From contig OX637392.1 in NCBI GenBank assembly GCA_951799425.1, positions 58,877,093 to 58,941,092 on the forward strand: a stretch of DNA of 64,000 nt, given 5' to 3'. The stretch's first letter is position 1. Every line of letters begins with the position of its first letter. The notes beneath the pieces were generated by a model that made no database searches, was not told the origin of the DNA, and worked only from the letters and a program-made list of their open reading frames with translations. The DNA is from Ilex aquifolium. Taxonomy: Eukaryota > Streptophyta > Magnoliopsida > Aquifoliales > Aquifoliaceae. This document shows, piece after piece, positions 35,635 through 47,262 of the stretch. The position numbers were made by a program, and so were the translations under genes.

Positions 35635-38367
35635 ATGTTAAGTGTTTCAAGAATGAAGTCTCTCATAACCCCAACTCTCCCCAAACCCGCCACTCATTCC
35701 TCACTTTATTTCCAACGCATATCTCAATCGACACTCTGCAACTTCCACTCCACACATCTCCAAAATCCTAACTTTCTAAATTTGATGAAACCCATTATGT
35801 CCTCTCTCAGTTCCTCAATACCGGCAAACCCCAACGAAGCAACTCGTAGCTTACAAACTGAAGCGTCTCCGCGGGAATCCGGAGAGATTCACGTGATCGT
35901 GGGACCCATGTTTGCCGGAAAAACCACCACTCTTCTCCGCAGAATCAAGTCCGAGAGCAGTCATGGCAGGTTCGTAGCTCCCTCCCTCTGCTTTAATTTT
36001 CATTGTTATGATTGAGTTTAGGTTTAAAATTAAATGCTAGTATGGGAACGGGGAAAAAGTAATCTCCTTGAATATATATTGTGGTTGAATTTTAGGTGTG
36101 GAATGAATTATAGATTTGCATACACACATCGGTCCATCTATGATAGTTTAGATCCTTGGAATCATTTGAGTTAATTTTGGTTCTTCATTCATATACCATT
36201 AAGGTCACAAGGGAAAGTTTCAGATACAAAATGGTATTTGGATTGGAATGGGAAGACGGAGTACTCTGCCTTGTTGTGTCGATAGTGTTTGTACATTCGT
36301 ACTTTGTAGAAGCATGTCAAGGTGATTTTACCTAAGAATTGGTCAGTTTGGATTCTCCAGAGCCAAAATTAGTACTTGTCAGAATGTTATGGCAATGCAA
36401 CAAGTGCTCAATGGATGTGTTTTGGGGAGGAAATTATCAATTTTTTCCTGATCTCCTTAGTTTCGACAAAAAATTCGCACCCTCGGAGACCATTGTGAAA
36501 GAAGTCCTTTATGACGAGCTATTCAAACTATGCACATCCGAGACGAGCCTGCTCAGCCAAGTTTTCCTCCTTTTCCAGGAAGCTTGGTGAGGTGCCAAAC
36601 ACTTGGACTGCCTTTCAGGATAGCATTAAAGCAAGAAGATGGGCAATCGTTAAGAGATAGGGAAATCGTTACTCTCCACTACCGTCCTAGCCTAGGAAAA
36701 AAATGTTTGGTCGAACTACTATCTCTTGATTGATCTCTCTCTCTCTCTCTCTCTCCCCAGTATCTTAACTGCAACCCTACCTTTCCCATCTGAAATATAC
36801 ATCTTATCCAAAGGTTAACGATTTTAGTCCCATTGGAAGTTGTAGAGTACGAAAAGGGGGAGTTTGAGTTTCTGTTTCTCTTCTGGCCGCATTCAATTGA
36901 GAAGATCCACTGATTGTTGGTACTAACATTTGTGGTTTGTAACCATTTCTATCCTTCAGTCCAATCAGCTAGTCTGAAAGCATGGAAGGTTGGACCTTGA
37001 AAGAACACTATGTTAGATTGGAATTCCTATGTAGCCAATGTAGCTTTTATGTTGGAAAGGTATTATTTAATACAGTTATTTATTAATTTGGGGAATTTCC
37101 TTTTTTTCCTTTTTGCAGTTGGGGTGTTTAAATCCATTTCTTCTCAATGCTACAATGTTCCTTGTTTTGCTAGTCACCCTAAGATCCCAAATTGCATTGG
37201 AGTACATATTCTAATGGGGCAATGTATTCCTTTATTAAGTACAATAAGACTACACTTGATGCCAGTTTAGGTTACCTGATTTTCATTCTGTGGATAGGAA
37301 GTGAACAAGTGTTGAATTGGAAGAACTTTGCATGATAATAAAAATGTTTGACGTTCATCTTACAATTTCCTTTTTTATTTTTGTACATGTATGTTGTGCA
37401 GAAATGTAGCATTAATAAAATCAAACAAAGATACAAGATATGGATTGGATTCAATTGTGACTCATGATGGTGAGAAATTGCCATGTTGGCCGTTGGCGGA
37501 TCTGTCATCATTCACACAAAGATTTGGTCCTGAAGCTTACGATAAGGTATTAATTATGAGAATTTGATGCTGTGTGCGATGAAAAGTGCATATGTATATA
37601 TTGAGGAATGTGCGTCTGCCTATCAAAAGGCATTTTGTGCAATCTAGAAGAATGGCATAAGATTGCCATTTTAGAACATTCTCGACAATCTTGTTTTAAG
37701 GCTGCTGTCGTTCTTGTACATTTTCAGTAATATTACTTGTGACTCTTGCACTGTGACAGCTAGATGTGATCGGTATTGATGAAGCACAATTTTTTGAAGA
37801 CCTTTATGATTTCTGCAGCAAAGCTGCTGATCATGATGGTAAAACTATCATAGTTGCTGGCTTGGATGGTGACTATTTGAGGTACTATTTCTGTTTATCT
37901 TCATGTATTTCAAATGTTTTATGCCCTTTTCATGTACCAAAGGGAAGTACTTTTTGCTTGTCACCTAAGACTAGGTATATGTGTCCCCTGTCAATCATTG
38001 GCCGCAACCTTATCTTTTCATTTGCCTGTATAACATAATTTTCTTTTAACCGTCCAGGCAAAAATGTGTTCTGTTAGATTTTCATTTGATGGTGGGTTCA
38101 AATATTGTTGGCAGAAGGAGCTTTGGTTCGGTGCTTGATATAATTCCAATTGCTGACTCTGTGACCAAGTTAAATGCTCGGTGCGAGCTCTGTGGTAAGC
38201 GTGCTTTTTTCACCTTAAGGAAGACGGAGGAGACAGAAACAGAACTGATTGCTGGGGCTGATGTGTACATGCCCGTGTGTCGGAAGCACTATGTGAGTGG
38301 ACAAGTAATAAAAGGGGCTGCAAGGACTGTTCTGGAATCTCAGAAGGTTCAGTGTGGCTCATTTTAG
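35635..38367 (+). CDS. TK1B: Thymidine kinase, type II, with likely organellar targeting
   Basis: Four exons (35635-35969, 37402-37546, 37760-37881, 38115-38367) join in frame to 284 residues. The enzyme phosphorylates thymidine to dTMP in nucleotide salvage. Marks are the P-loop GPMFAGKT (residues 90-97), IDEAQFF (Mg/Walker B region), [13 protein letters not shown] (lasso region), and zinc Cys pairs CELCGK and CRKHY. The first 80 residues are rich in Ser, Thr, Arg and Phe with almost no acidic residues, so a plastid or mitochondrial transit peptide is likely. Met51 or Met55 could give a shorter form. The TK1b name is by analogy with Arabidopsis At5g23070, which also has an extension. The first intron is 1.43 kb. 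Confidence 0.93.
35970..37401 (+). other. Large first intron of the thymidine kinase gene
   Basis: The 1432-bp intron holds a short CT microsatellite (about 36735-36756) and two small open frames without recognisable domains. I see no transposon ends or RNA gene in it. Confidence 0.6.
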
Positions 38368-38806
38368 TAGGATATATGGCTTTCAAATCCATAGTGTGGA
38401 CTGCATTTTTGTGATTTGTGGTGTACACAAATCAGAAAAATACAGAATTTGTGGATTTATTATTATTAATGTTTCTTTACACAAAAGCAAATTATCTGTT
38501 TATGTGCATCATGTGATTGTGGAGAGAGAAAAGCAGGCATTTAATCAACTTGTACAAGTACAATAAAACTACAATATCTATTTGATACTAGTCACAGACA
38601 GTCATACCTAAGAAGCAAGAACCCCACAATGAAAATAACGGACATGAAAGAACCTTTCAAGCTATCTATCAGACTAACAAAAGTGGGACAAGCTCCCAAC
38701 ATGGGAATAATGAATCACAGCCCTCAGTGCAGTAGAAGGGCAAAAAATAAAACAAAGTTTCTAAAAACAGAAAAACCTGATACTAAGCTCAAACAAAATT
38801 CCTTTC

Positions 38807-41578
38807 TCAAGGTTGGCTTGTTCCTGGATTAAACTCTGCTCGACTTCTAGCGACTCCGTCACCGATCAGGGCAATTATCTTTTGTTCACCACCATTAGGG
38901 TTCGCCAGCCCGTGGAGATATGGTCGGAGGACATTTGCAAGATTTTCATAAAGAACCGGAAGATTTTTCTGCAAGCAGAAAACCAGTAAATTGTGAGACA
39001 GTTAACTTGACAATTATGTGAAAGTAGAAGTTACTATATCAAAGTCTTGGCTTCACTAATAGGTAATCAGATTAAGATTTGGTAGTTTCATTCTATTGGT
39101 AATGGCAACCGGATACTTGCACAGGAGCCATTAATTCTGATATGCATGAGACTACTATTGGTAATAGAATTACCTTTGACGTCTTTATAGCTGTTTGGAT
39201 CACATAGTTTCCGAACATGTGTCGAGCAAGTTTTGAAGGTGCATTTTTGGTATCTAAGATCTCATGAACCACATAAACCAAACCTATTAGGGATGATTTT
39301 ATGCATTTCTCTACTATATGACTGCCACCTTTTTTCAATGATAGCTCTACATATTTGCCCCGGAGACGATCACAGATTTTCAGACTTATCTCCATGTTGT
39401 CAAGTGAGAGGACGTGCTGCACGACATGATTCCTGGAGAAAGACAATAAACTCATGAATGAGGTACAATTCCATGAAAACTTAGGCATATACTTATACTT
39501 CATTGGATATCTGGCTGAGAAATTAATTCGTACCCTAATGGATCATTTGAAAGGTAATCTGACTCATCTGCTATACGATTTAGAAGTCTCTCTCTTGGTT
39601 CACCACCTATGCAGTCGATGCACTGATTGAGAGATAAGCAACCATATTTGTCTGTAGCAACCTTTAGAAAATGCTTTATTATTCCATCATATAGTACCTG
39701 AGAACAAATGAGATGAGTGAAGTAGGCATACTACATTTCTCTGTTTTTAGCACTAAACTAAATGTTGTCCTACAACTGCAACAGATTGAGTTTTTTTCCC
39801 CCTGGGTAAATAAATTGAAACATATTGAGTTGATGCATATGCTTAAATCTGAGATATCACGAGAGATTGGCGGTGAGCGATCAATGATTCAACAAAATGA
39901 CATACAAAGGACCTTGTCATACAAATTAGTACACATCATACACAAGCAACAAAATGACCAGACTTGGATTATTAAGAAAAAGGCTTACAGGTTGTTGGTT
40001 AAACTACAATATACCCATGAAATATTGGTCTGTTGAGGTGGTGGATTAATGTTTAAAGCAAGCATAATGGGAATGATTAAGAACTGTGTCCAGAAGCAGC
40101 TATGGAAAAAATTCAATTACCTGATTTGGCTGATCACCCAGTTTGTAAAGACACTGTCTAATAACATGTAGGCCTTTCGAGTGCGTCATGAGTTCACAAA
40201 TCTTAGTGGATAGACACTGTGTCAGAGAATAGGCCAAGGGTGTCTTCTTCAGCTTTTGGATAAGTTTTTGAACTGAATGCGAGCTGTTAAAGCAATTACA
40301 TGCCTTCAGACCAGCAAAATATATAATAAGCAGAAAAGGAGAGATTTGGTCTAATAAGGAGAGGGGTACTCACCCATGTGAATTGACTGCTACTTCCAAA
40401 AACAATTCACTCTGCGACATTAGCTTCATGAAGAGTGATTCCAGCTGACGGGAATTGCACACATCAAGTAGCTTGTGAAAGACATGACGCCCATTATGGT
40501 CCTTCATCACCTCAAAAATCCACGGAAGAACCCCTTCAAGTATAATATTGGTCTCATAGATTCCACCCTGCAAAAAACTTTGCAACAGCTGCGAGCCATT
40601 TTTAGTCATGGCCATTGTCACTATGTCGAGTCCTCCGGACGAAACAACAGAGCTTTGGCCATCATATTGCCTAATATGCTGGTTCAATGAACCACTGGTA
40701 TGTGCCCGATCACCATCGTACAAATTGTATCGGTTACCCAAATAAAATCCATTGCTTGTAATCCCCATAAATTGATGATTCTGATCATAAGGAAATTGGT
40801 TTTTGCTGTACATGTCCATTCTGTAATCATCTGTGTTTCCAAATCCAAGTCTGTACCCATTGGCAGGATCATTCAAGAAAGATTGTCCTCTCAACAGATT
40901 CACCGAATTACTTATTGAAGGACTTTCATAACAAGAATTCAAGCTTACATTCCTCCCGTTTAGAGTTCCAGAAAAATTTGCTGTATTATTATCTAGAAAG
41001 TTATTCCTATGATCCATTGAACCAATACAACTCCCTGGACCAGATTGCAGGTCTGAAATCAGACTACCTCCTACAAAACCCGAAAACGAAAACTCAGTTT
41101 CTCCAATTCTGACATAAATACACATTGCACATCACAACAAACGCACACAAAAAGCAGCCTAGTGCACAAGACTCCGGTCATTACGGGTCTAGGGAGATTT
41201 GATGTACACTAACACATTAAATAAACACACAGACACATAATCATGGCATAAAAAAGTTAATTAGCATAGAAACTTACCTCCATAGCCGCAATAGTCATAT
41301 GCCCAGATATTATCCTGAGGATTAAAGATTCTTGATGAGAACTCTGGTTTATCCGAAACCCGGGGAATCATAGACGGTTCACCGGACCTCCATTGGCACT
41401 GTTCATCACTACCAATCCCCTGTCTCTGGTTTTGAGCAGACAAGACGTTCCAAGAATAACTTGGTCGACTTGGAGTCGTTTCTTTCTCTCCCAACCCAAG
41501 ATTCTCAAAAGAAAACACCACATCATTGTGATCAAAAGCCCTTGGCCTTGTGGGCGTCTCAGAATTTGAACCCACCAT
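38807..41578 (-). CDS. Pumilio/PUF RNA-binding protein
   Basis: Six exons (41578-41278, 41070-40374, 40283-40121, 39697-39534, 39432-39174, 38968-38807) join in frame to 581 residues. The N-terminal 240 residues are Asn/Ser-rich and lack a domain. From there eight Puf repeats follow, with the base-reading triads in order NGSQLLQ, NGRHVFH, HGSHSVQ, KGLHVIR, YGCLSLN, LGNHVVQ, GGSHIVE, FGNYVIQ. PUF proteins bind 3' UTRs and repress or destabilise mRNAs, mostly in the cytoplasm. Repeats 6-8 keep the code for the UGU core, while repeats 2, 4 and 5 are non-standard. It resembles the shorter Arabidopsis proteins (APUM7-12 group). The C-terminal GEQKIIALIGDGVARS helix closes the domain. Confidence 0.92.
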
Positions 41579-41693
41579 GATAAATTAAACAAAAAGCAAG
41601 AATGACAAGAACAAGGAACTGGAGGCTAACAGCAGAAGTCTAGTAGCAGTATTCACAAAGTTCGTTGTGTTTCTTGTAATGTTACTCTTACGT

Positions 41694-41752
41694 ATATCTA
41701 TATTTATATTTATACGGAGAGGGAGAGGGAGAGGGAGAGGGAGAGGGAGAGA
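41694..41752 (-). promoter_or_regulatory. TATA box and CTCTCC repeat of the Pumilio promoter
   Basis: On the minus strand TATAAATATAAATATAG lies at about 41694-41714, some 120 bp before the ATG. Directly upstream is a hexanucleotide (GGGAGA/TCTCCC) tract, about 41718-41752. Confidence 0.5.
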
Positions 41753-41762
41753 CTTTTTCGAA

Positions 41763-42329
41763 GTGTTATAGGATAGGAGACCTACTTTGTCGAGGAAAAG
41801 AGAAGATGGCTGTGTTTAAGGTTACGTTCTTTTTCCATACTAAGTGGGAAATTTAGTTGAAAATAAAGTTTTAAGATTACATGAGAATTTTTAGGAAGGA
41901 GAGAGAATTTAGGAATACATCAAGATTTTGTTTGCTTGTTGGGGACGGAAAAGGTTTGACTGTACCCCTCTCTCTCTCCCTTTCCTACCCTCAAAGTCAA
42001 AAGTGAAAACCCTTCAAAGTTTTATACCTCTAAAATTAATTTTGATGTGTTATAGGATAGGAGACCGATTTTGTCGAGGATAAAGAAGATGGTTATGTTT
42101 GAAGTTACGTTCTTTTTTCATACTAAGTGGGAAATCTAGTTGAAAATAAAGTATTAAAATTACATGAGAATTTTTAGGAAGGAGGGAGAATTTAGGAATA
42201 CATCAAGATTTCGTTTGCTTGTTGGGGACGGAAAAGGTTCAAGTGTATCTCTCTCTCTCTCTCCCTTTCCTACCCTCAAAAGTGAAAACCCTTCAAAGTT
42301 TTATACCTCTAAAATCAATTTTGATTTAT
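41763..42329. repeat. 284-bp tandem duplication in the Pumilio promoter
   Basis: Copy 1 (41763-42046) and copy 2 (42047-42329) match almost throughout. Both contain GTGTTATAGGATAGGAGACC, CATACTAAGTGGGAAAT, GGGGACGGAAAAGGTT, a CT tract, and AACCCTTCAAAGTTTTATAC, with scattered changes and small indels. They lie just upstream of the TATA/CTCTCC region of the Pumilio gene. Confidence 0.9.
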
Positions 42330-43306
42330 ATTTAAATTATAATATTAAATTTTTTTATCCCTCAATTATTGGTTTGAATGCATTGCTGCATTAACCATTT
42401 AAAACTGTCACTTGGATTATTTCCAAAATTTAAACGATTTTTGTAAAACCGACTTTAACAATTTGTACAAAACAGAATAATTGATAGTAGAGAATGTTCA
42501 AGCCGATAGTTGAAGAGTTAGGGTTATAGTTTAAGGGATATAGTATAATTTACTAAAATCATACAATATGAAATATATATTCGAGAGATTTGCACAATTT
42601 ATTTTAATTGTTTAGCTTTTCGAATTTTGTAAGGATTCAGTTTGTCCCTGTGTTATTATGTAATAAAATTGATCTTACAAGTTTTTGACGAAATAATTTA
42701 AGTTTTTATGCCGAACTAATTTAATAATTTTAAATCAATTTTCTCTATTTCATTGAAAATATATACGGGTAAAAATTTAATATGAATGATAACTTATCGA
42801 ATGATTGTTTGTGAACATTTCGAGTTTGTGTTATGATCATGGATTGAAACAGTACATATTTGGATAATTTTCAACGAAAAAAACATTTGGGGGTCATATG
42901 AATTGCAATTTAAAGTTCCCACGTTGTTTCCAAGTAGCTACAAAGAAATGCACAGTGGCGGAGCAACAGCAGGTCCAAGGGAGTAATGGTTTGAATGATC
43001 TCTGTTAATGGGATTCGAGTGCACATCGGGCAGGGTTCAAACTTGAGTTACAGAGAGTAGCGTTTGAAGTGAATGGTCTCTGATGATTGATTGAAGCATG
43101 CCAATACACGTTAATCCAACTGAAACGATGATACATAGTGTAATTATTTGTGCAGGCACATACAAAACGTCGTCTAAGATCACATGTAGTGGGAGAGAAC
43201 TAGTCTCAGCTTATAAAAAGTAGAAAGCAACAACACCACTCAAACTAACACTAGTAATATCCACAATGGAAGGAAAAATTTGCAGATTTTGTGCTGCAAT
43301 AAGTTG
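42330..43306. other. Intergenic and GRAS 3' UTR
   Basis: AT-rich DNA; the right end should hold the 3' UTR of the GRAS gene. No other gene was recognised. Confidence 0.45.
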
Positions 43307-44935
43307 TCATCTCCATGCGGAAGAAGTTACTAAAGGTCTCCTCTTCCAGCCAAGAAAAAGGGCACCATCAATCTCTTCAACCCGGTAATTTTCATTATAC
43401 TCCTTTAACATATCCTTGATGGCACCGCCGACTGAGGAACTCAACGGGCATTGACTGAAGCCTGCCATCTCAAGTCTTTTTCTCCACTTCCCAAAAAGTT
43501 CGTGCCTTTCCACCCTTTCAACTCCTTCACACGCTATTATGTTGACAATGTCACGTGCCACACAATGCATCTCCGCATTAGTTCGCTGCTTGTCATCCCT
43601 GGGCCGAGCTGCATCAATTGATTCAAACATAGCTGTATAATAATCCAGAGTCTCACGGAACCGTTGGATGAATGCGGTAGTATTCGTATTGGATTCTTGC
43701 TCAAGTAGGGTCACAACTTTCGGCGACAAGCTCTTCACCAGTCTTAATAGACGGTCTCGATGATTTGTAGTGTTGACACTCTCATCCGGCATGTGATGTA
43801 GCATGTAAGGAAAATTCACTGCCAGGGCTTCTCCAGGTCGAATTCGAAGATTCTCTAGTTCGACCTCACATCCAGACAAGGCTGCACCATGAAATTCAAA
43901 TGGCACTCCACAGGACTCAGCAACCTGTGCCAGCTTCTGCTCCACAAGCTGCAATCCTCCACCTCTAGCATGAACTGATTGGGAATCATCAATACCAGTA
44001 ATGCGAATGTGTGGGGGCCCACCAGGCCGACGTGCAAGAGCCTGAATGAAGGATATCCATTGGCCGCCCTGTGCAATCTGAAAATCGATGATGTGGATTT
44101 TCGTTTCATTTTCCATTGCTTCCCCAATAACAACATTGGCAGACATGTAGGCGAACTTGTAGTATGGGCAGATCGTAGAAAGGACATACATGTAAGACAT
44201 CAGTTCTGAGCCTGTTGGTTCTTTGCACTTCATTTTTTTGTAGATAATGCTCCCTGAGGATAGCCGCCTTGCTTTAAGTCCTTCCCACATATATGCACTC
44301 AACCGTTGGACAGGATCCCCATACACTGACACCCTATGTTCTAACAAATCCATCAAATTTTCTGCAAGTGACATATCAGCATCTGATAATGCTTCAGCAC
44401 AGGCAATAAGCACCTGTTTCAAGTCTGAGTTGGCGGCCATCTCCAAGATTCGGTTTGACCTTGCCAAGGATGAGGGTGGGACCACACTGTTGAAGGAGCA
44501 ACTGCTGCTGTCATCAATATCAGATTCCAGCAACTCAACCTCCAATTCTCTGAGTACATGCTGTATTCCACTGCCATCTCCAACAATGGAAGACCCACTA
44601 AATGGTGACCCATAAATATTGTCAGGTGAATAATGTGGATCTGAGCCGTATGACTGAGAACACATTGGTGAAAAGGGACTCCTGTTGGACGATATGCTTC
44701 CAGTAGATGGGGAATTGTAGATGATGTAATCTATTGCTGGGGATGATTCCAGGGTGAAAAACTGTTCATCAAAATTCTGAAAAGAAACCTGAGCTCCTTG
44801 GCTGCTACTACCAGAGCTAACATTGCTGTCTAAAATTTGGAAATGAGGCAAGCAGTATGGTTCAATCTGCTGCATAGGTTGGTAGTACAACCTCTGGATG
44901 CTGCTTGAACTTTGGTGTTCCTGGGATGTTTGCAT
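43307..44935 (-). CDS. GRAS transcription regulator, PAT1/SCL13/SCL21 branch
   Basis: One coding exon of 542 residues. The frame continues upstream to a TTG at 44974, but the first ATG is 44935 (MQTSQEHQ), the start typical of this branch. Residues 1-165 are Ser-rich with the PAT1-type SPDNIYGSP block. Then come LHRI (DLKQVLIACAEAL, residue 171), VHIID as HIIDFQIAQGGQW (281), LHRII with VARGGGL-type HARGGGL, PFYRE with VTLLEQESNTNT, and the SAW end (GWKRRPLV...SAWR). PAT1-branch proteins act in phytochrome signalling and stress responses in nucleus and cytoplasm. The sequence sits between PAT1 and SCL13, so I give no symbol. Confidence 0.94.
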   Translation of the reverse strand: MQTSQEHQSSSSIQRLYYQPMQQIEPYCLPHFQILDSNVSSGSSSQGAQVSFQNFDEQFFTLESSPAIDYIIYNSPSTGSISSNRSPFSPMCSQSYGSDPHYSPDNIYGSPFSGSSIVGDGSGIQHVLRELEVELLESDIDDSSSCSFNSVVPPSSLARSNRILEMAANSDLKQVLIACAEALSDADMSLAENLMDLLEHRVSVYGDPVQRLSAYMWEGLKARRLSSGSIIYKKMKCKEPTGSELMSYMYVLSTICPYYKFAYMSANVVIGEAMENETKIHIIDFQIAQGGQWISFIQALARRPGGPPHIRITGIDDSQSVHARGGGLQLVEQKLAQVAESCGVPFEFHGAALSGCEVELENLRIRPGEALAVNFPYMLHHMPDESVNTTNHRDRLLRLVKSLSPKVVTLLEQESNTNTTAFIQRFRETLDYYTAMFESIDAARPRDDKQRTNAEMHCVARDIVNIIACEGVERVERHELFGKWRKRLEMAGFSQCPLSSSVGGAIKDMLKEYNENYRVEEIDGALFLGWKRRPLVTSSAWR

Positions 44936-44946
44936 GGGAGAATAAC

Positions 44947-47114
44947 CTGCTGACTCAATTAGCTCAAACAACAAAAGATAAGAGTAACAACAGTGGCAGG
45001 ATGGCTTAATTGCTACCAGGTCTTGCTAAATTACTCATTTGGTCAAAAGGTGGCACAGTATCAACCAGCAAGTCTTGATTGACAAATAGTAACCATGACA
45101 GCTGAATAAGCAGCTAGATAGTTGTTGGCGGTAAAAATGTTAGTCACGCTTTAATGTAGCAGTAATTTCGCCAAATTCCCTGGCTATGGGGAATGGATGG
45201 GTTTACAGTGCCGATATAATCTGCAGAAGATAATACATGATCAGTGCAACTTCAATTTTGAAATATAGGGAAGACAGATCAAATAAGATCACAGGAAAAA
45301 AAGTAAACAGAGAATGCCTAAGCATACAAAAGAAAAAATGATATCACAATCTTGGAAGAATTGCCTAGCCAGCTTGCAGCATCTAGAAGAAAACAAGTTA
45401 TGATTTGAGGGGAAAGATCAGGACTCAGGTTATGGAAAAAAAATAATTACGCATCTCCTAGCAAGTATTTGGTGACCATCAGTTGCATTGAAAATTAAAA
45501 CATGTATTCCATAGCTTTTATATGTATCCTTGGCTGCTCCAAGGTCGAATCAATCCCAAAAAGGAGGAAGGTAATGACGGCAAGATTAATCTTTATGTTT
45601 CTTGTGAGGTGCCAAGTACCAATCTAGCAACTGTTGGGTAAGAGGTCATTTTCTATAGACGTTAAGGGTTACGGGGCAGAGTATCCACCAATACCATTTT
45701 GAGGCGTCACGGCCTGAAACTCTTTTCTAATCCAACTTCTTCTATCTAATATTTCATGCAATAATTTATGCTTCTCAATGCCCTCTGAGATAACAACCAA
45801 TACAGCTACCTTAAACCCTGATCAAGGCTGCCTCACATATTTAGCTACTCAAGCCTTTCCACACTATTATTTGCTTGATCATAGTAAAGGTTTTGGTAGC
45901 CTTTTAAACCAAATTTCAATAACCCTCTCAGGTTGAAGAAACCACAACAACTACATGGCATGCATCAAACGATTCAAAACTACCTTTAGAAACAAACCAC
46001 CACCATTGGATTGGTAATACAAACTCCAGCAGTGACTAGCATACACGAGAGTGTCTAGACTATGGGGGTTGAACTCTGTATACTAGTAAGTACAACTTAA
46101 AAGCACATAATCTCCCTGAAGAAAATCATTTTGGTATACTGTTAAAAGAAATTTGAATGACTTTATGCAATATAACATGAAATTGGTAATTCATGCAGGT
46201 CTTTGAAGAGGACAGAGAATCGCAAAAGAGAGTGAAAATGGGATGAAGATGATCCAGCGCAGTTATCACACCTGGATCTGCCATCACAGGTGTCACATCT
46301 TACAAATACTAAAAAAAACTATGTAGTTTCTTCTATAACAAACTATGCCTAGGGCTTGAATTCAATCAAGTCCCTCTAGGTCCCAAGCTAAAATAAATTA
46401 CATAAAAAAAAAAAAAAAAGGTGAAACCTAGTGAACCAGAAATCAGTCCTGCTCTTATTAAGGACCCTTCGCTATACCCTTCTTCAAATCATCAGAAGAA
46501 AAAAGGAATAAGTCCTGAAATCAGAATCCTTGTGATATGCCTTGACCAAAATTGAAAAAATAGAAGCAAGACCAATTGATGACCTTTAGAAACAAGTATA
46601 ATTGCAAAACCTCATCATCGATTACAAAGGGGGGAAGCAGCTTTGAAAGCAAAAAGTTACTAGCAATTGAAAAAACCACCTCGAAGGGAAATCTTACAAA
46701 GAGTCAAAAATTCAGATTTGAGTAAATGAATTTGATTCCAGATTAAAACCACTCCAATCCACAGCTACAGAAGAAAACTTACAATCGAAGCGACAAAGAA
46801 ACAAAACACCAACTAATACATACAGATGAGCCTTCCATTCTCAGATGTCAAATAAAAAAATTAGAGAAATCATATAAAAAACCCACCTTTGAAAAGATAT
46901 TACACACAAACCCATCCAACCAAATCATCATCAAAGATCAAATACACCTTGAAGTCAAGCATTAACTTCACATTCAATTCAAACAGAGATCTACAGAGAT
47001 ATAAATGACTAACCAAATCTAAAAAACAGATATGAGCCCGAAGAAAAAGAAATCATAGACCGTAGTACTGAAGGAACGCATCTATAGAAATCAAATCAGT
47101 GGGTGTTCACATAC
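44947..47114 (-). other. 5' leader intron of the GRAS gene (inferred)
   Basis: An acceptor (GTCAGCAG/GTT) lies 11 nt before the ATG and a donor (AAAGG/GTATGTG) at 47114, giving a 2168-bp leader intron. In between there is no open frame of note. PAT1-branch genes commonly carry an intron just before the start codon. Transcript data would settle it. Confidence 0.6.
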
Positions 47115-47262
47115 CCTTTGTTCCGGAGGCTTTCTGCTCAGCTTCTGAGAGAGATAGAGAGACAGAGAGAGATAGAGAGAGAGTAACCGTTCTTTGTTCT
47201 GAGCAGAAAAGTCTACGGCTGAAATGTAGCGCAGAGAGTTTTTATGTTGGTCTTTATAGATT
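47115..47262 (-). promoter_or_regulatory. GRAS gene 5' leader exon and TATA box
   Basis: On the minus strand TCTATAAAG (about 47252-47260) would set a start near 47225. The leader down to 47115 is rich in CTCTCT and CTATCTCT repeats, as in many plant leaders. Confidence 0.5.

Noticed and set aside
42950-43080. tRNA- or SINE-like motifs (GTGGCGGAGC, GGGTTCAAACTTGAG)
   Set aside because: No cloverleaf can be built and no A/B box pair at the right spacing was found. No convincing tRNA was seen anywhere in the window.
44936-44974. Extension of the GRAS protein to 44974
   Set aside because: It begins at TTG, and an intron acceptor lies at 44947-44948, so the segment is leader or intron.
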